DNA from: Mesorhizobium sp. WSM3859
GTDB lineage: Bacteria; Pseudomonadota; Alphaproteobacteria; Rhizobiales; Rhizobiaceae
Direction: 5' to 3'
DNA: 64,000 bases
Assembly: GCF_002295065.1 (NCBI RefSeq)
Contig: NZ_NSGG01000005.1
Coordinates: 186,001-250,000, forward strand
Translations under genes and position numbers: made by a program
The notes under the pieces: model-generated
What the model was told of the DNA's origin: nothing
Seen by the model: the letters and a program-made list of their open reading frames with translations, nothing else
Database searches by the model: none
Shown: positions 33,761 through 42,890 of the stretch, in pieces
Layout: each line of letters starts with the position of its first letter
Position numbering within the stretch: the stretch's first letter is position 1

Positions 33761-34633
33761 ATGAACGTAGATCCCGACAACACCTCCATCGTGGCGGATT
33801 GCGAGACGTCGCATGCGCCGGGGAGTGGATTAGCCAGCCTGCGGCTCGGCGCGGCCGCCGTCCTGTTTGCAATCGCGGCGACCCTGCATCCCGCGCACGC
33901 GCAAGGGACCCAACCAGAGCTGCAAAGCGCGCCGTCCTTCGTCGACAATTTCTCCAGTTTCAACCAGTCCCGCTGGTTCGTCTCGGACGGCTGGACCAAT
34001 GGCGCCCATCAGAACTGCACCTGGTCGAAGGATCTCGTGCGGCTTTCCGACGGCGTGCTGTCGCTGAGCTTCGAAAAGCGCAAGCTCAAGGACCGCGAGT
34101 TCGCCTGCGCCGAGATCCAGACCAAGCAGCGCTATGGCTACGGCGTCTATGAGGCACGGATGAAGACCGGCACCGGTTCCGGCCTCAACGCCGCCTTCTT
34201 CTCCTATATCGGCCCGCAGGAGAAACAACCCTGGGACGAGATCGACTTCGAGGTCCTCACCAAGGATCCGTCGAAAGTGCAGGTCAACAGCTACATCCAG
34301 GGCAAGCCGAAGAACGGCAAGCTGGTCGACGTCGAAGGCGGCGCCGACAAGGGCTTCAACGACTACGGCTTCGTCTGGGAGAAGGACCGGCTGCGCTGGT
34401 ACGTCAACGGCAAGCTTGTCCATGAGGTGACCAACCCCGACGAATTGCCTACCCATTCGCAGAAAATCTTCTTCAGCCTCTGGGGCAGCGACAAGCTGAC
34501 CAACTGGATGGGCGCCTTCACAGATCCCGGCAGCAAGGTCACCATGCAGGTCAAGCGCGTCGCTTTCACCGCTTTGGGTCAACCGTGCCAGTTTCCGGAA
34601 TCGCTGGCATGCAGCATAAGTAACAGCAACTGA
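33761..34633 (+). CDS. exoK: secreted endo-beta-glycanase, glycoside hydrolase family 16, ExoK-like
   Basis: 290-residue exported GH16 enzyme. Hydrophobic residues 26-47 (LGAAAVLFAIAATLHPAHAQ) form the signal, preceded by an unusually long N-terminal region. The catalytic motif DEIDFEVL holds the nucleophile and acid/base glutamates, and RYGYGVYEARMKTG is family-typical. ExoK cuts nascent beta-1,3/1,4-linked EPS to give lower-mass polymer. The ATG follows CAAGGTGAG. A repeat palindrome begins 1 base after the stop, and the UDP-glucose dehydrogenase follows. Confidence 0.93.
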   Translation: MNVDPDNTSIVADCETSHAPGSGLASLRLGAAAVLFAIAATLHPAHAQGTQPELQSAPSFVDNFSSFNQSRWFVSDGWTNGAHQNCTWSKDLVRLSDGVLSLSFEKRKLKDREFACAEIQTKQRYGYGVYEARMKTGTGSGLNAAFFSYIGPQEKQPWDEIDFEVLTKDPSKVQVNSYIQGKPKNGKLVDVEGGADKGFNDYGFVWEKDRLRWYVNGKLVHEVTNPDELPTHSQKIFFSLWGSDKLTNWMGAFTDPGSKVTMQVKRVAFTALGQPCQFPESLACSISNSN

Positions 34634-34679
34634 GCATGATCCCCGAAAGTGGGACCCGGTTTTTGGGGTAAGATCATGC
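34634..34679. repeat. second-type rhizobial intergenic palindrome
   Basis: GCATGATC (34634-34641) and GATCATGC (34672-34679) bound a hairpin whose arms contain CCCGAAAGTGGGACCCGG and TTTTTGGGG. It differs from the GCAATTCC family above and matches a widespread rhizobial dispersed palindrome by memory. It directly follows the exoK stop and may act as its transcript end. Confidence 0.8.
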
Positions 34680-34764
34680 CAAACCAGCCAGGCCGTTGGG
34701 CCTGGGGACATCTGAACCGGCCGGGCCGCTTTTGTGACCCGGCCTTTGACAGGAATAGAACCAA

Positions 34765-36096
34765 ATGAATTTGACGGTGTTTGGGATTGGCTATGTCGGT
34801 CTCGTCCAGGCTGCTGTGCTGGCCGAGGTCGGCCACGAGGTGGTGTGCGTCGATATCGACGAGAAGAAGGTGGAACGCCTAAACCAGGGCTTTATCCCGA
34901 TTTTCGAACCGGGCCTCGAAAGCCTCGTCAAGGAAAACCACGCGGCTGGCCGCATCCGCTTCACCACGGATGCGGCGGCGGCGGTCAGGCATGGCCAGAT
35001 CCAGATGATCGCGGTCGGCACGCCGCCCGGCGAGGATGGCTCGGCCGATCTGAAATATGTGCTGGCCGTCGCCGAGACCATCGGTCGTGAGATGGATAGC
35101 CCCAAGATTGTCGTCGGCAAGTCGACCGTGCCGGTCGGCACTTGCGAAAAGGTGAAGGCCAGGATCGCCGAAACGCTGAAGAAGCGCGGCCGCGAGGACC
35201 TCGCCTTCGACGTCGCCTCGAACCCCGAATTCCTCAAGGAGGGCTCGGCGGTCGCCGACTGCATGAAGCCGGACCGCATCATCGTCGGCACCTCCAGCGA
35301 GGACACCGAGATGGTGATGCGCGAACTCTACGCGCCGTTCAACCGCAACCACGAGAAGATGATCGTGATGGATGTGCGCAGCGCCGAATTCACCAAATAC
35401 GCCGCCAACTGCATGCTGGCGACCAAGATCAGCTTCATGAACGAGATGGCCAATCTCGCCGAACAGCTGGGGGCCGACATCGAGGAGGTGCGCAAGGGCA
35501 TCGGCTCCGATCCGCGCATCGGCTACCACTTCATCTATCCCGGCCTCGGCTATGGCGGCTCGTGCTTCCCGAAGGACGTGCGCGCGCTGATCAAGACCGC
35601 CGAGGGCGTCAAGTTTGACGCCAAGCTGCTGCGCGCCGTCGAGGAGCGCAACAATGCGCAAAAATCGGTGCTGTTCGACAAGGTCAACCACTATTTCAAG
35701 GGCGCGCTCAGGGGCAAGACGTTCGCCGTCTGGGGGCTGGCCTTCAAGCCCAACACCGACGACATGCGCGAGGCGCCGGCACGCACGCTAATGGAAGCGC
35801 TGTGGGCGGCCGGCGCCAAGGTGCAGGCCTTTGATCCCGAGGCGATGCAGGAGTGCCAGGCCATCTACGGCCTGCGCGACGATCTTCTGCTCTGCGGTAC
35901 CAAGGAGGCGGCGCTGCGCGGCGCCGACGCGCTTTTGATCTGCACCGAATGGAAGAGCTTCCGCGCGCCGTCTTTCGACGCGCTCAAGGATGCGCTGACG
36001 ACGCCGGTCATCTTCGACGGCCGCAACCTCTACGATCCCAAGGTGATCGCGCGCTACGGCATCGAATATTTCTCGATCGGCAGGATGGCGGCATGA
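34765..36096 (+). CDS. rkpK: UDP-glucose 6-dehydrogenase
   Basis: 443-residue enzyme that oxidises UDP-glucose to UDP-glucuronate with 2 [12 protein letters not shown] at residues 7-15 is the NAD site, the thiol nucleophile Cys267 is in [10 protein letters not shown], and [19 protein letters not shown] marks the C-terminal domain. Its presence in the cluster implies glucuronic acid in the exopolysaccharide, unlike succinoglycan. It is full length for the RkpK/Ugd family. A glycosyltransferase follows 88 bases downstream. Confidence 0.95.
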   Translation: MNLTVFGIGYVGLVQAAVLAEVGHEVVCVDIDEKKVERLNQGFIPIFEPGLESLVKENHAAGRIRFTTDAAAAVRHGQIQMIAVGTPPGEDGSADLKYVLAVAETIGREMDSPKIVVGKSTVPVGTCEKVKARIAETLKKRGREDLAFDVASNPEFLKEGSAVADCMKPDRIIVGTSSEDTEMVMRELYAPFNRNHEKMIVMDVRSAEFTKYAANCMLATKISFMNEMANLAEQLGADIEEVRKGIGSDPRIGYHFIYPGLGYGGSCFPKDVRALIKTAEGVKFDAKLLRAVEERNNAQKSVLFDKVNHYFKGALRGKTFAVWGLAFKPNTDDMREAPARTLMEALWAAGAKVQAFDPEAMQECQAIYGLRDDLLLCGTKEAALRGADALLICTEWKSFRAPSFDALKDALTTPVIFDGRNLYDPKVIARYGIEYFSIGRMAA

Positions 36097-36184
36097 CGGC
36101 TGATCGCCTCAAGGACAATGGCCCTCGCCATGGCTGCAGACTAATGCCGGCGAACGGCGCATCGGCAACAGTATGAGGTCACCA

Positions 36185-37405
36185 ATGGCTGCCCGGCAGA
36201 AACCGACGGTCACCGTCATCGTCCCCACCTTCAATCGCGAAAAATTCCTGCCCGAATGCATCGGCAGCCTGCTCCGGCAGACCGTGGCTCCGGACCAGAT
36301 CCTGATCGTGGACGACGGCTCGACGGACGGCACCAGCAAGGTGGCGAGCTCCTTTCCAGCGCCGGTGGAATATTACCGCAAGGAGAATGGCGGCAAGTCG
36401 ACCGCGCTGAATTTCGCCCTGAAGCACTGCACGGGGGATTTCGTCTGGATATTCGACGACGACGATGTCGCGCATCCGACGGCGCTTGAGCGGTTTCTCG
36501 CCGCGTTCGAGCGGGAGCCGGACGCCGATTTCGCTTTCGGCGAATATGCGCGTTTCCAGCAGTCAGCCCAGATCGAAGAGCAGAACTACGAGATCGTCGC
36601 CTTCGGCCATGTCAGCCAGGACAATTTCTTCCCGTCCCATCTCGAATATTGCCATGTCCATCAGCCGGGTCTCCTGGTACGCCGCCAATGCTACGAGGAG
36701 GTAGGAGGCTTCAACGAGACGCTGGTCCGGTCGCAGGACTACGAGATGATGCTCAGGCTCGCTCGCCGGTTCAAGGGCATCAGGGTCGATGGCCTCATGT
36801 TCTTCCAGCGCCAGCACGACATGGTCCGCGGCAGCACCAAGGTCGTCATTTCCTATGCCAACAGGATAAAGGCATGGGGCTCGTACGACCGGGCGATCAT
36901 GGAGGAGATCTACAAGTCGGTCGATCTGCACGAGTATCTCGATCGCTCGGAACAGGCCTTGCCGAAGACGGCCGATCTCGAGATGCAGGCACTGCTGCAG
37001 CGTTCGAGCATCATGGCCAGGAAGGGGTTGTGGCATCACGCGGCCGAGGACATCCGCCGTTACGCCCTGCTTGCCGAACGGGCCGGAAAGACCTCGCTCA
37101 GCGACAAGGAACGCGCCATCGTACGACGTACGTTCGAAGCCTACGATACGGGGCTGTCATCCGCCCCAGCCGACGAATTCGTCTCGGCGGTGAAGGCATG
37201 GAAGTCGGGACCGCTGAAGGCCGACATCGTCCGGGAGTACATGCATTCATTCCCCCACTATCTGGCGCGGGACCTGAAGGCGGGAAAGGTGATCCCGGCA
37301 TCGAAGTTGTTGCGGGAGTATTCGACATTGTCGCTCGCGGCCTCGGTCAGCCGCTTGTGCCAGGCAATGACGTCGAAGCTTCCGTCGGCGCGCAGCGCAA
37401 GCTGA
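36185..37405 (+). CDS. family 2 glycosyltransferase
   Basis: 406-residue GT2 enzyme: VTVIVPTFNREKFLPECIGSLL, LIVDDGSTDGTS, GGKSTALNFAL and the DxD-like WIFDDDDVAHP metal site lie in the first 110 residues; YEEVGGFNETLVRSQDYEMMLRLARR is the acceptor region. The C-terminal 150 residues are helical and unassigned. I prefer the ATG at 36185, preceded by GAGGTC, to the in-frame ATG at 36173. It probably adds one sugar to the EPS repeat; donor and linkage are unknown. Confidence 0.88.
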   Translation: MAARQKPTVTVIVPTFNREKFLPECIGSLLRQTVAPDQILIVDDGSTDGTSKVASSFPAPVEYYRKENGGKSTALNFALKHCTGDFVWIFDDDDVAHPTALERFLAAFEREPDADFAFGEYARFQQSAQIEEQNYEIVAFGHVSQDNFFPSHLEYCHVHQPGLLVRRQCYEEVGGFNETLVRSQDYEMMLRLARRFKGIRVDGLMFFQRQHDMVRGSTKVVISYANRIKAWGSYDRAIMEEIYKSVDLHEYLDRSEQALPKTADLEMQALLQRSSIMARKGLWHHAAEDIRRYALLAERAGKTSLSDKERAIVRRTFEAYDTGLSSAPADEFVSAVKAWKSGPLKADIVREYMHSFPHYLARDLKAGKVIPASKLLREYSTLSLAASVSRLCQAMTSKLPSARSAS

Positions 37406-37454
37406 CGAGCCCTGGGTTGCGCATGCTCGCTCGCCGGGCCGGATTAGGAACCGA

Positions 37455-38537
37455 ATGATGAAAGTGCTTTTTGCAAGCGGCAATGGATATATTCCCGAGT
37501 TCACCGGCGGCGTGCAGTCCAACACCCATCATCTGGTCGAACAGCTGATCGAGCACGGCCACCAGGCTTCGGTCCTCGCCTCGCTGTTCGGCGACGGCAT
37601 GTTCGGCCTCAAGGCGCGCGCCAAGATGAAGCTGTTGCGGCAGCCCGCGGTGGTCGACAATTTTCCCGGCTACCCGGTGATGCGTGCCTGGTTCCCCTGG
37701 GAGGCTGCCGGCTTCGCGGTCGAAAAAACCAAGCCTGACGTCGCCGTCGTGCAGTGCCACAAATCCGTCCCGCTCGGAAAGGCGCTTCTCGCCGAAGGGG
37801 TGCCGCTGGTCGTCTACCTTCACAACGTCGAATTCCACGAGCTCGCCGGCGATCCGCGCGACCTCAATTCGGCGCTCTACATCGCCAATTCGGAGTTCAC
37901 CGCGCGCACCTACAAGGAAAAGTTCGGCATCGATTCCATTGTGCTGCCGCCGACCATCAACGACGCCCTCTACTGCACCCACACGACGGGCGAATTCGTC
38001 ACCATGATCAACCCTTATGAGGAGAAGGGTTTCGATCTTGCGGTGAAGATTGCGGCCGCCTGCCCGGAGATCCCCTTCCTGTTCGTCGAGAGCTGGAAGC
38101 TCGACGACGACCACCGCGCCCGCGTCGAAAAGACCATCGCGCCGTTCGCGAACGTCAAGCTCGAAAACCGCACCAACGACATGAAGACGGTCTATGGCCG
38201 CACCAGGATCCTGCTTGCGCCGAGCAAATGGGAGGAGGCCTGGGGCCGCGTCGCGTCCGAGGCGCATTGCAGCGGCATCCCGGTCGTCGGATCGCGGCGT
38301 GGCGGCCTGCCCGAAGCCGTCGGTCCCGGCGGCGTGGTGCTCGACTATGATGCCCCGGTCGACGAATGGGCCGCGGCGGTGAGGCGCCTGTGGAACGATC
38401 GCCCCGAATACGAGCGGCTTTCGGCCGCCGCTCTCGCCTTCTCCAAACGCCCCGAGCTCGATCCCGCGCGGCAATTGGTGGTGTTTCTCCAACTGCTCGA
38501 AAGAGCGGCCCGGCAGGGTGTTCGCCGCGCTGCGTAG
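37455..38537 (+). CDS. family 4 glycosyltransferase
   Basis: 360-residue GT-B enzyme. The N-terminal half begins VLFASGNGYIPEFTGGVQ with a GGxQ acceptor loop, and the C-terminal donor domain holds LLAPSKWEEAWGRVASEAHCSGIPVVGSRRGGLPEAVG, with the retaining-GT4 glutamate motif. Start ambiguous between 37455 and 37458; AGGAA spacing slightly favours the second. It lies 49 bases after the GT2 gene in the same direction. The sugar is unknown. Confidence 0.87.
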   Translation: MMKVLFASGNGYIPEFTGGVQSNTHHLVEQLIEHGHQASVLASLFGDGMFGLKARAKMKLLRQPAVVDNFPGYPVMRAWFPWEAAGFAVEKTKPDVAVVQCHKSVPLGKALLAEGVPLVVYLHNVEFHELAGDPRDLNSALYIANSEFTARTYKEKFGIDSIVLPPTINDALYCTHTTGEFVTMINPYEEKGFDLAVKIAAACPEIPFLFVESWKLDDDHRARVEKTIAPFANVKLENRTNDMKTVYGRTRILLAPSKWEEAWGRVASEAHCSGIPVVGSRRGGLPEAVGPGGVVLDYDAPVDEWAAAVRRLWNDRPEYERLSAAALAFSKRPELDPARQLVVFLQLLERAARQGVRRAA

Positions 38538-38565
38538 CTTGCCGAGCTGGGACATGGAACCGATT

Positions 38566-38599
38566 TGCTGCAGCGCACCTAAAACGTTGCGATGCAGCA
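38566..38599. promoter_or_regulatory. paired PhaR-type operators upstream of second GT4 gene
   Basis: TGCGCTGCAGCA on the minus strand (38566-38577) and TGCGATGCAGCA on the plus strand (38588-38599) are both exact TGCRNYGCASMA matches. Their 5' ends are 22 bases apart, close to two helical turns. They lie 100 bases before the glycosyltransferase start at 38700. The first is identical to the exoY-upstream site, the second to the exoL-upstream site. Confidence 0.6.
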
Positions 38600-38699
38600 A
38601 TTGCTATATTAGTTTGCGTCGACAGGAGTCAAAGTTCATGCCGCATGTGTCAGGCCTTGCCGACGTTTCCAGCCTGATCCGGGCGAGAACATCCTGCCG

Positions 38700-39869
38700 A
38701 TGAGGATTTGTTTTGTCGTCGACAAATTTCCCACTCTGTCCGAGACATTCGTGCTCGATCAGATTGCCGGATGCCTCGAAAGAGGGATGGAAGTCGGTGT
38801 CGTCTGCAACGAGATGGCCTTTGGCAAGGACAGCAATGTCGACGATGCACGTTGGCAGTCATTGCCTGGGCCGGTCGTTTCCTGGTGGGGCGGCCTCAGT
38901 CGCTACCGTTCGCTGCTGATGAAATGGTCGGGCAGGTTTTGGGACAAGCTCTCGACCGCTATCGACCTGGCCAACGCGCACAAGCTGCAGAACGCCGATG
39001 TGATCGTAGCGCATTTTGGTCACAACGGCCTGCGCGTCGCCCGGATCATGAAGCGGCGCGGGATTTCCGCACCTTTGGTGACGATATTCCACGGCACCGA
39101 TGTCGGCAGGCCGATGCACGACAACACACTCGGCTACTACAGGCCCGTTTTCGAGAAAGGGGCTCTCCAACTGCCCGTGAATGCGTTCTTCCGTCAGGCC
39201 CTGATCGATACCGGCGCCGAGCCGGCGCAGGTCGCGGTCCACCATATGGGCATTCGCCCTGGTGAGATCGAATATCGCTGGCGCTCCTGGCAAGGACGTA
39301 CACTGTCGTTCATCTCGGTGTGCCGGCTGACCGAGAAGAAGGGGACCGAATATGCGCTTCGCGCGCTTGCCGGCCTGCCGCATCGCGACTGGATCTATTC
39401 GGTGATCGGCGGCGGAGAATTGTTGGAGCAGTTGAAGCGCACCGCCATCGATCTCGGTATTGCCGACAGGGTGACTTTCCTCGGACCGCGTCCGCACGGC
39501 GAGGTGAAGCAGCGCCTGCGTGACGCCGATGTCTTCCTTCTGCCAAGCGTCGCCGGGCGGGACGGCGATCTGGAAGGAATCCCGGTTGCGCTCATGGAGG
39601 CGATGGCAGGCGGTCTGATCTCTGTGAGCACCTATCATTCGGGGATTCCCGAGCTGATCGAGGATCACAAGACTGGCTTCCTCGTACCCGAACGGGACGT
39701 CGCCGCGCTTGCCGGCAAACTCGCCTGGATCGCCGAGAATCCAGGCCTGTGCGAGCCGATAGCGCTTGCCGCCCGACGGAAGGTCGAGGCGGATTTCAAT
39801 GCCGATATCTTGAATGAACGCTTTGCGCGGATCGTCGCGCGGCTGGGGGAGACCGGATCCGTCACATGA
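38700..39869 (+). CDS. family 4 glycosyltransferase (AmsK/WcaL-like)
   Basis: 389-residue GT-B enzyme resembling colanic-acid/amylovoran transferases. It starts MRICFVVDKFPTLSETFVLDQI, has VTIFHGTDVGRP in the acceptor domain, and SVCRLTEKKGTEYALRAL, then VFLLPSVAGRDGDLEGIPVALMEAMAGG, in the donor domain. The paired operators upstream suggest its own promoter. Its stop overlaps the exoT start by 4 bases, so the flippase is translated with it. Confidence 0.9.
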   Translation: MRICFVVDKFPTLSETFVLDQIAGCLERGMEVGVVCNEMAFGKDSNVDDARWQSLPGPVVSWWGGLSRYRSLLMKWSGRFWDKLSTAIDLANAHKLQNADVIVAHFGHNGLRVARIMKRRGISAPLVTIFHGTDVGRPMHDNTLGYYRPVFEKGALQLPVNAFFRQALIDTGAEPAQVAVHHMGIRPGEIEYRWRSWQGRTLSFISVCRLTEKKGTEYALRALAGLPHRDWIYSVIGGGELLEQLKRTAIDLGIADRVTFLGPRPHGEVKQRLRDADVFLLPSVAGRDGDLEGIPVALMEAMAGGLISVSTYHSGIPELIEDHKTGFLVPERDVAALAGKLAWIAENPGLCEPIALAARRKVEADFNADILNERFARIVARLGETGSVT

Positions 39870-41332
39870 ATGCCAATCCGCCGTCCCCTCAATTTGGTCG
39901 CGTTGCCTTGCGCGGCGGGCTGGTCACGGCTGGCGCCCAAGGCTTCAAGATAGCGATCCAATTCCTTTCGGTCGTCATCCTTGCCCGGCTGCTTGTTCCC
40001 GAGGATTTCGGCCTGGTGGCTTCCGTGGGACCGATCGTGGCCTTTGTCGGCTTGCTCCAGGATCTCGGCCTCCAGCAGGCGGTCATCCAGCGCAAGGAGA
40101 TCGATCAACGGCAGCTCAACCAGGTCTTCTGGCTGAGCGCGGTTGTCGGCCTTTGCGCCGGGGCGGTCGTGGCTTGCCTGGCCCCCGCCATTGCCGCCTT
40201 CTACGGCGACCAGCGAATGTGGGGAATAACACTTGCTTCCGCCGTGCCGCTGCTTTTTGGCAGTCTGGCCGCTGTACCGCTTGCCTTGATGAACCGCCAT
40301 CTGCAATTCGGCCAGCTTGCGCTCAACGACACAATCACGGCGGCCGTCGGGCTGCTCGCCACCGCAACCGCGGCGTATTGGGGGCTCGGCTATTGGTCGC
40401 TGGTTCTGGGTCCGGCTGTTTCAGCCGTCGTAGCGCTGGTTGCCGGCTGGTTGGCGACGCGCTGGACGCCGTCCTGGCCGAATCTGAAGATCGACGGCGA
40501 CATATTCAGGTTCGGCGCTAACCTCACCGGCTTCAACCTTGTCAACTTCCTCTCCCGCAACCTCGACAACATCCTCATCGGAAAATATTCCGGCGCGGTC
40601 GAGCTGGGCTACTATGATCGCGCCTACAAGCTGCTGCTCTTTCCGCTGCAGAACATCAACCAGCCGCTGACGCGCATCATGGTGCCGCTGCTCAGCCGCA
40701 TCCATGAGGACAAGCAGCGCTTTCGAGACATCTATGTCCGGACAAACTGGCTGCTGGCCGTCATCACCATGCCCGGCATCGCGACGCTGACACTGACTTC
40801 GGAGCAGGTGGTCAGGCTTCTCTTTGGCGAGCGTTGGATGGCTGTGGCGCCGATTTTCGCCTGGCTGGGCATCGCCGGCCTGATGCAGTCCGTATCGAGC
40901 ACCACCGGGTGGATATTCATCTGCCAGGGCAAGACGAAGACGATGTTCCAATGGGGCATCTATTCGTCGCTGACGACCGTCGCCTCCTTCATCGTCGGCC
41001 TGCACTGGGGCGCCATCGGCGTCGCGGCTGCCTATGCCATCAGCGGCTATGTGCTGCGTGTCCCGGTGCTTGCCGCCCTGATCCATCGTGTCGGCCCGGT
41101 GACCGCCGGCGATTTCCTGGGCATACAGGGGCTCTTCATCGTCTCGTCCCTGCTCGCCTGGCTCTCGTACCTGTCGCTGCCGGCGTTGCTGACAAGCCAG
41201 TCGGACCTGCTCACGATCCTCGTGGCGATTGCCCTAAATTACGGGTTCGCCCTGGTCCTCATGCTTGCTGTTCCGCAGTCGCGCAGGACGTTGCTCGCCA
41301 CTCTTGCCAACGTCGCCAGCAACATTGGGTGA
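39866..41332 (+). CDS. exoT: lipid-linked oligosaccharide flippase, Wzx/ExoT-like
   Basis: 488-residue membrane protein of the MOP superfamily with about 12-14 helices. Family stretches are VILARLLVPEDFGLVASVGPI, NLDNILIGKYSGAVELGYYDRAYKLL and YAISGYVLRVPVL. It flips the completed undecaprenyl-linked repeat unit to the periplasm for polymerisation by ExoQ with ExoP. The start overlaps the upstream GT4 gene (ATGA). Its last 99 bases lie antisense to the end of the pyruvyl transferase gene. Confidence 0.9.
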   Translation: MNANPPSPQFGRVALRGGLVTAGAQGFKIAIQFLSVVILARLLVPEDFGLVASVGPIVAFVGLLQDLGLQQAVIQRKEIDQRQLNQVFWLSAVVGLCAGAVVACLAPAIAAFYGDQRMWGITLASAVPLLFGSLAAVPLALMNRHLQFGQLALNDTITAAVGLLATATAAYWGLGYWSLVLGPAVSAVVALVAGWLATRWTPSWPNLKIDGDIFRFGANLTGFNLVNFLSRNLDNILIGKYSGAVELGYYDRAYKLLLFPLQNINQPLTRIMVPLLSRIHEDKQRFRDIYVRTNWLLAVITMPGIATLTLTSEQVVRLLFGERWMAVAPIFAWLGIAGLMQSVSSTTGWIFICQGKTKTMFQWGIYSSLTTVASFIVGLHWGAIGVAAAYAISGYVLRVPVLAALIHRVGPVTAGDFLGIQGLFIVSSLLAWLSYLSLPALLTSQSDLLTILVAIALNYGFALVLMLAVPQSRRTLLATLANVASNIG

Positions 41333-42607
41333 GCGGCGGCCTATCAAGGTCGACAACGGCTCGGTTGCCGACATTGCCGACGCATGCTCTTCCAGCACGG
41401 CCTCGAGGCTTGCCCGGCGATAGTGGTCAAGGCCACCGATGAATCTGCCGAGTTTTTCGGCCGCTTCCGAGGGCGTCACGGTATCGATGTCGAGCAGAAG
41501 GTCGGCGACACCGATATGCTTGGCGACTTCCTTGGTCTTGAATTCATAGGCGATCGGCAGCACCGGCGTACCGACGCAAAGCGACATGATCATCATATGC
41601 ATGCGCGTCGCGACGACGAAGTCGCAATCCTTCACCAGCGCCATCAGTTGGTCGGGCGTATGAAATGTGGCGTCGACATTGACGTGTTGGGCGATTTCCG
41701 GGTCGAGTTCGGCCACGATCGCCCGAGCAGTCTTGGCGTCGTCATGGGCATATTCCGGCACGCCCTGGCAGGTTGAAACGAAGGTCACCGCCTTGGCATG
41801 GTCCCTGACCAGAATTGTGGCGATCTCCCGGATCGAATCGAGATAGCGGCGGATGCCATCCTCACCGTCGCTGACGAAGCTCCAGTGACGGACAGAAATA
41901 GCGACGCGGCCCGTCGGCGCCGGTGCGCTGCCGAGATGTTTCTTGATCCTGTCGGTATCGGCCAGGGCAAAGACGGAATCGGCGACCACATGGCATTTGC
42001 CCGGGTCCTTCACCAGATCCCGTATATGATTCCTGGACCGCTCGTCGCGCAGCAGGATGAGCGGAGCCCGATCGAAGATCGGACCGAGTTCCTGGCGATT
42101 GTAGCTTTTCTTGAACGGGCCGAGCGATTGCGTGAAGAAGATCGGGTCCTTGCCCAGGATCGCATCGATGCGGAATTGATTGAGCCGCTTTTCGAGATCG
42201 TAATTCTCGACGAGATAGGTTCCGCCTGTCGTCACCACCAGGTCGGCGCTCGCATAGGCTTCAAGGCCGCGGCGGTCGTCCTGGCTGAAGAAAAAGCTGC
42301 TGGCGGCGCCGTTTCGCGCGAAGCGACGCAAGGCGCCCCAGACTGCCCGGTTGTAGAGCGACTTGAGCCGGCTCTTTATCCCGCCGCCGCGCCGATCCTT
42401 GAACAGGGATTCCGACAAGAGCTTGTGAAATTCGAGGTCCGGGTAATCTTTCTTCGGGTAAAGCCTGGCCGCGACGTCTGGCTGACTGTCGAAAACCAGG
42501 AACTGCACATCGCTGCCGATGACCGATCTGAGAATATGGCGGATGGCCAAAAGGATCGCGGCATCGCCAGTGTTCAGACACACTGTGTTTTCGATCACGA
42601 CTTTCAT
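41234..42607 (-). CDS. polysaccharide pyruvyl transferase family protein (AmsJ/WcaK-like)
   Basis: 457-residue protein of the pyruvyl transferase family. The N-terminus is MKVVIENTVCLNTGDAAILL; DLVVTTGGTYLVENYDLEKR and FFTQSLGPFKKSYNR follow; the C-terminal domain has CDFVVATRMHMMIMSLCVGTPVLPIAYEFK. It should add a pyruvate ketal to an EPS sugar using phosphoenolpyruvate. It occupies roughly the exoV place of the Sinorhizobium cluster but is longer than ExoV. The last 33 residues (Arg-, Ser- and Asn-rich) are encoded within the antisense overlap with exoT and look like a run-on tail. Confidence 0.85.
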   Translation of the reverse strand: MKVVIENTVCLNTGDAAILLAIRHILRSVIGSDVQFLVFDSQPDVAARLYPKKDYPDLEFHKLLSESLFKDRRGGGIKSRLKSLYNRAVWGALRRFARNGAASSFFFSQDDRRGLEAYASADLVVTTGGTYLVENYDLEKRLNQFRIDAILGKDPIFFTQSLGPFKKSYNRQELGPIFDRAPLILLRDERSRNHIRDLVKDPGKCHVVADSVFALADTDRIKKHLGSAPAPTGRVAISVRHWSFVSDGEDGIRRYLDSIREIATILVRDHAKAVTFVSTCQGVPEYAHDDAKTARAIVAELDPEIAQHVNVDATFHTPDQLMALVKDCDFVVATRMHMMIMSLCVGTPVLPIAYEFKTKEVAKHIGVADLLLDIDTVTPSEAAEKLGRFIGGLDHYRRASLEAVLEEHASAMSATEPLSTLIGRRSPNVAGDVGKSGEQRPARLRNSKHEDQGEPVI

Positions 42608-42777
42608 GGGGAACCTCGTTTCGCGTCCGTGGCCAGGCCAGCGGCGGTTAAAACGGCATGTTTTGCCGAAGTGCTGCCACGCGATCCGCGTCGCGATCCT
42701 GGCGTGCTGCAACACGCTGGTAACCAACGTCGAACTCAGATCGACGCCAGGCTGCGTTGAGAGTAGCGTATCATTTT

Positions 42778-42840
42778 TGCAGTGCAACAAAAAATGTGCG
42801 GGCGCTTGCTACGCCGCACCAAAATTGTTGCGATGCAGCA
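42778..42840. promoter_or_regulatory. paired PhaR-type operators in divergent region before exoL
   Basis: TGCAGTGCAACA (42778-42789, one mismatch) and TGCGATGCAGCA (42829-42840, exact) to the TGCRNYGCASMA consensus, with 5' ends 51 bases apart, about five helical turns. The second ends 50 bases before the exoL ATG. The pair can serve exoL on the plus strand and the pyruvyl transferase on the minus strand. Confidence 0.6.
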
Positions 42841-42890
42841 AAAGCTGTACTAGCATCCCCGATGGGTGGGCCGAACATCGGTCGAGTTTC

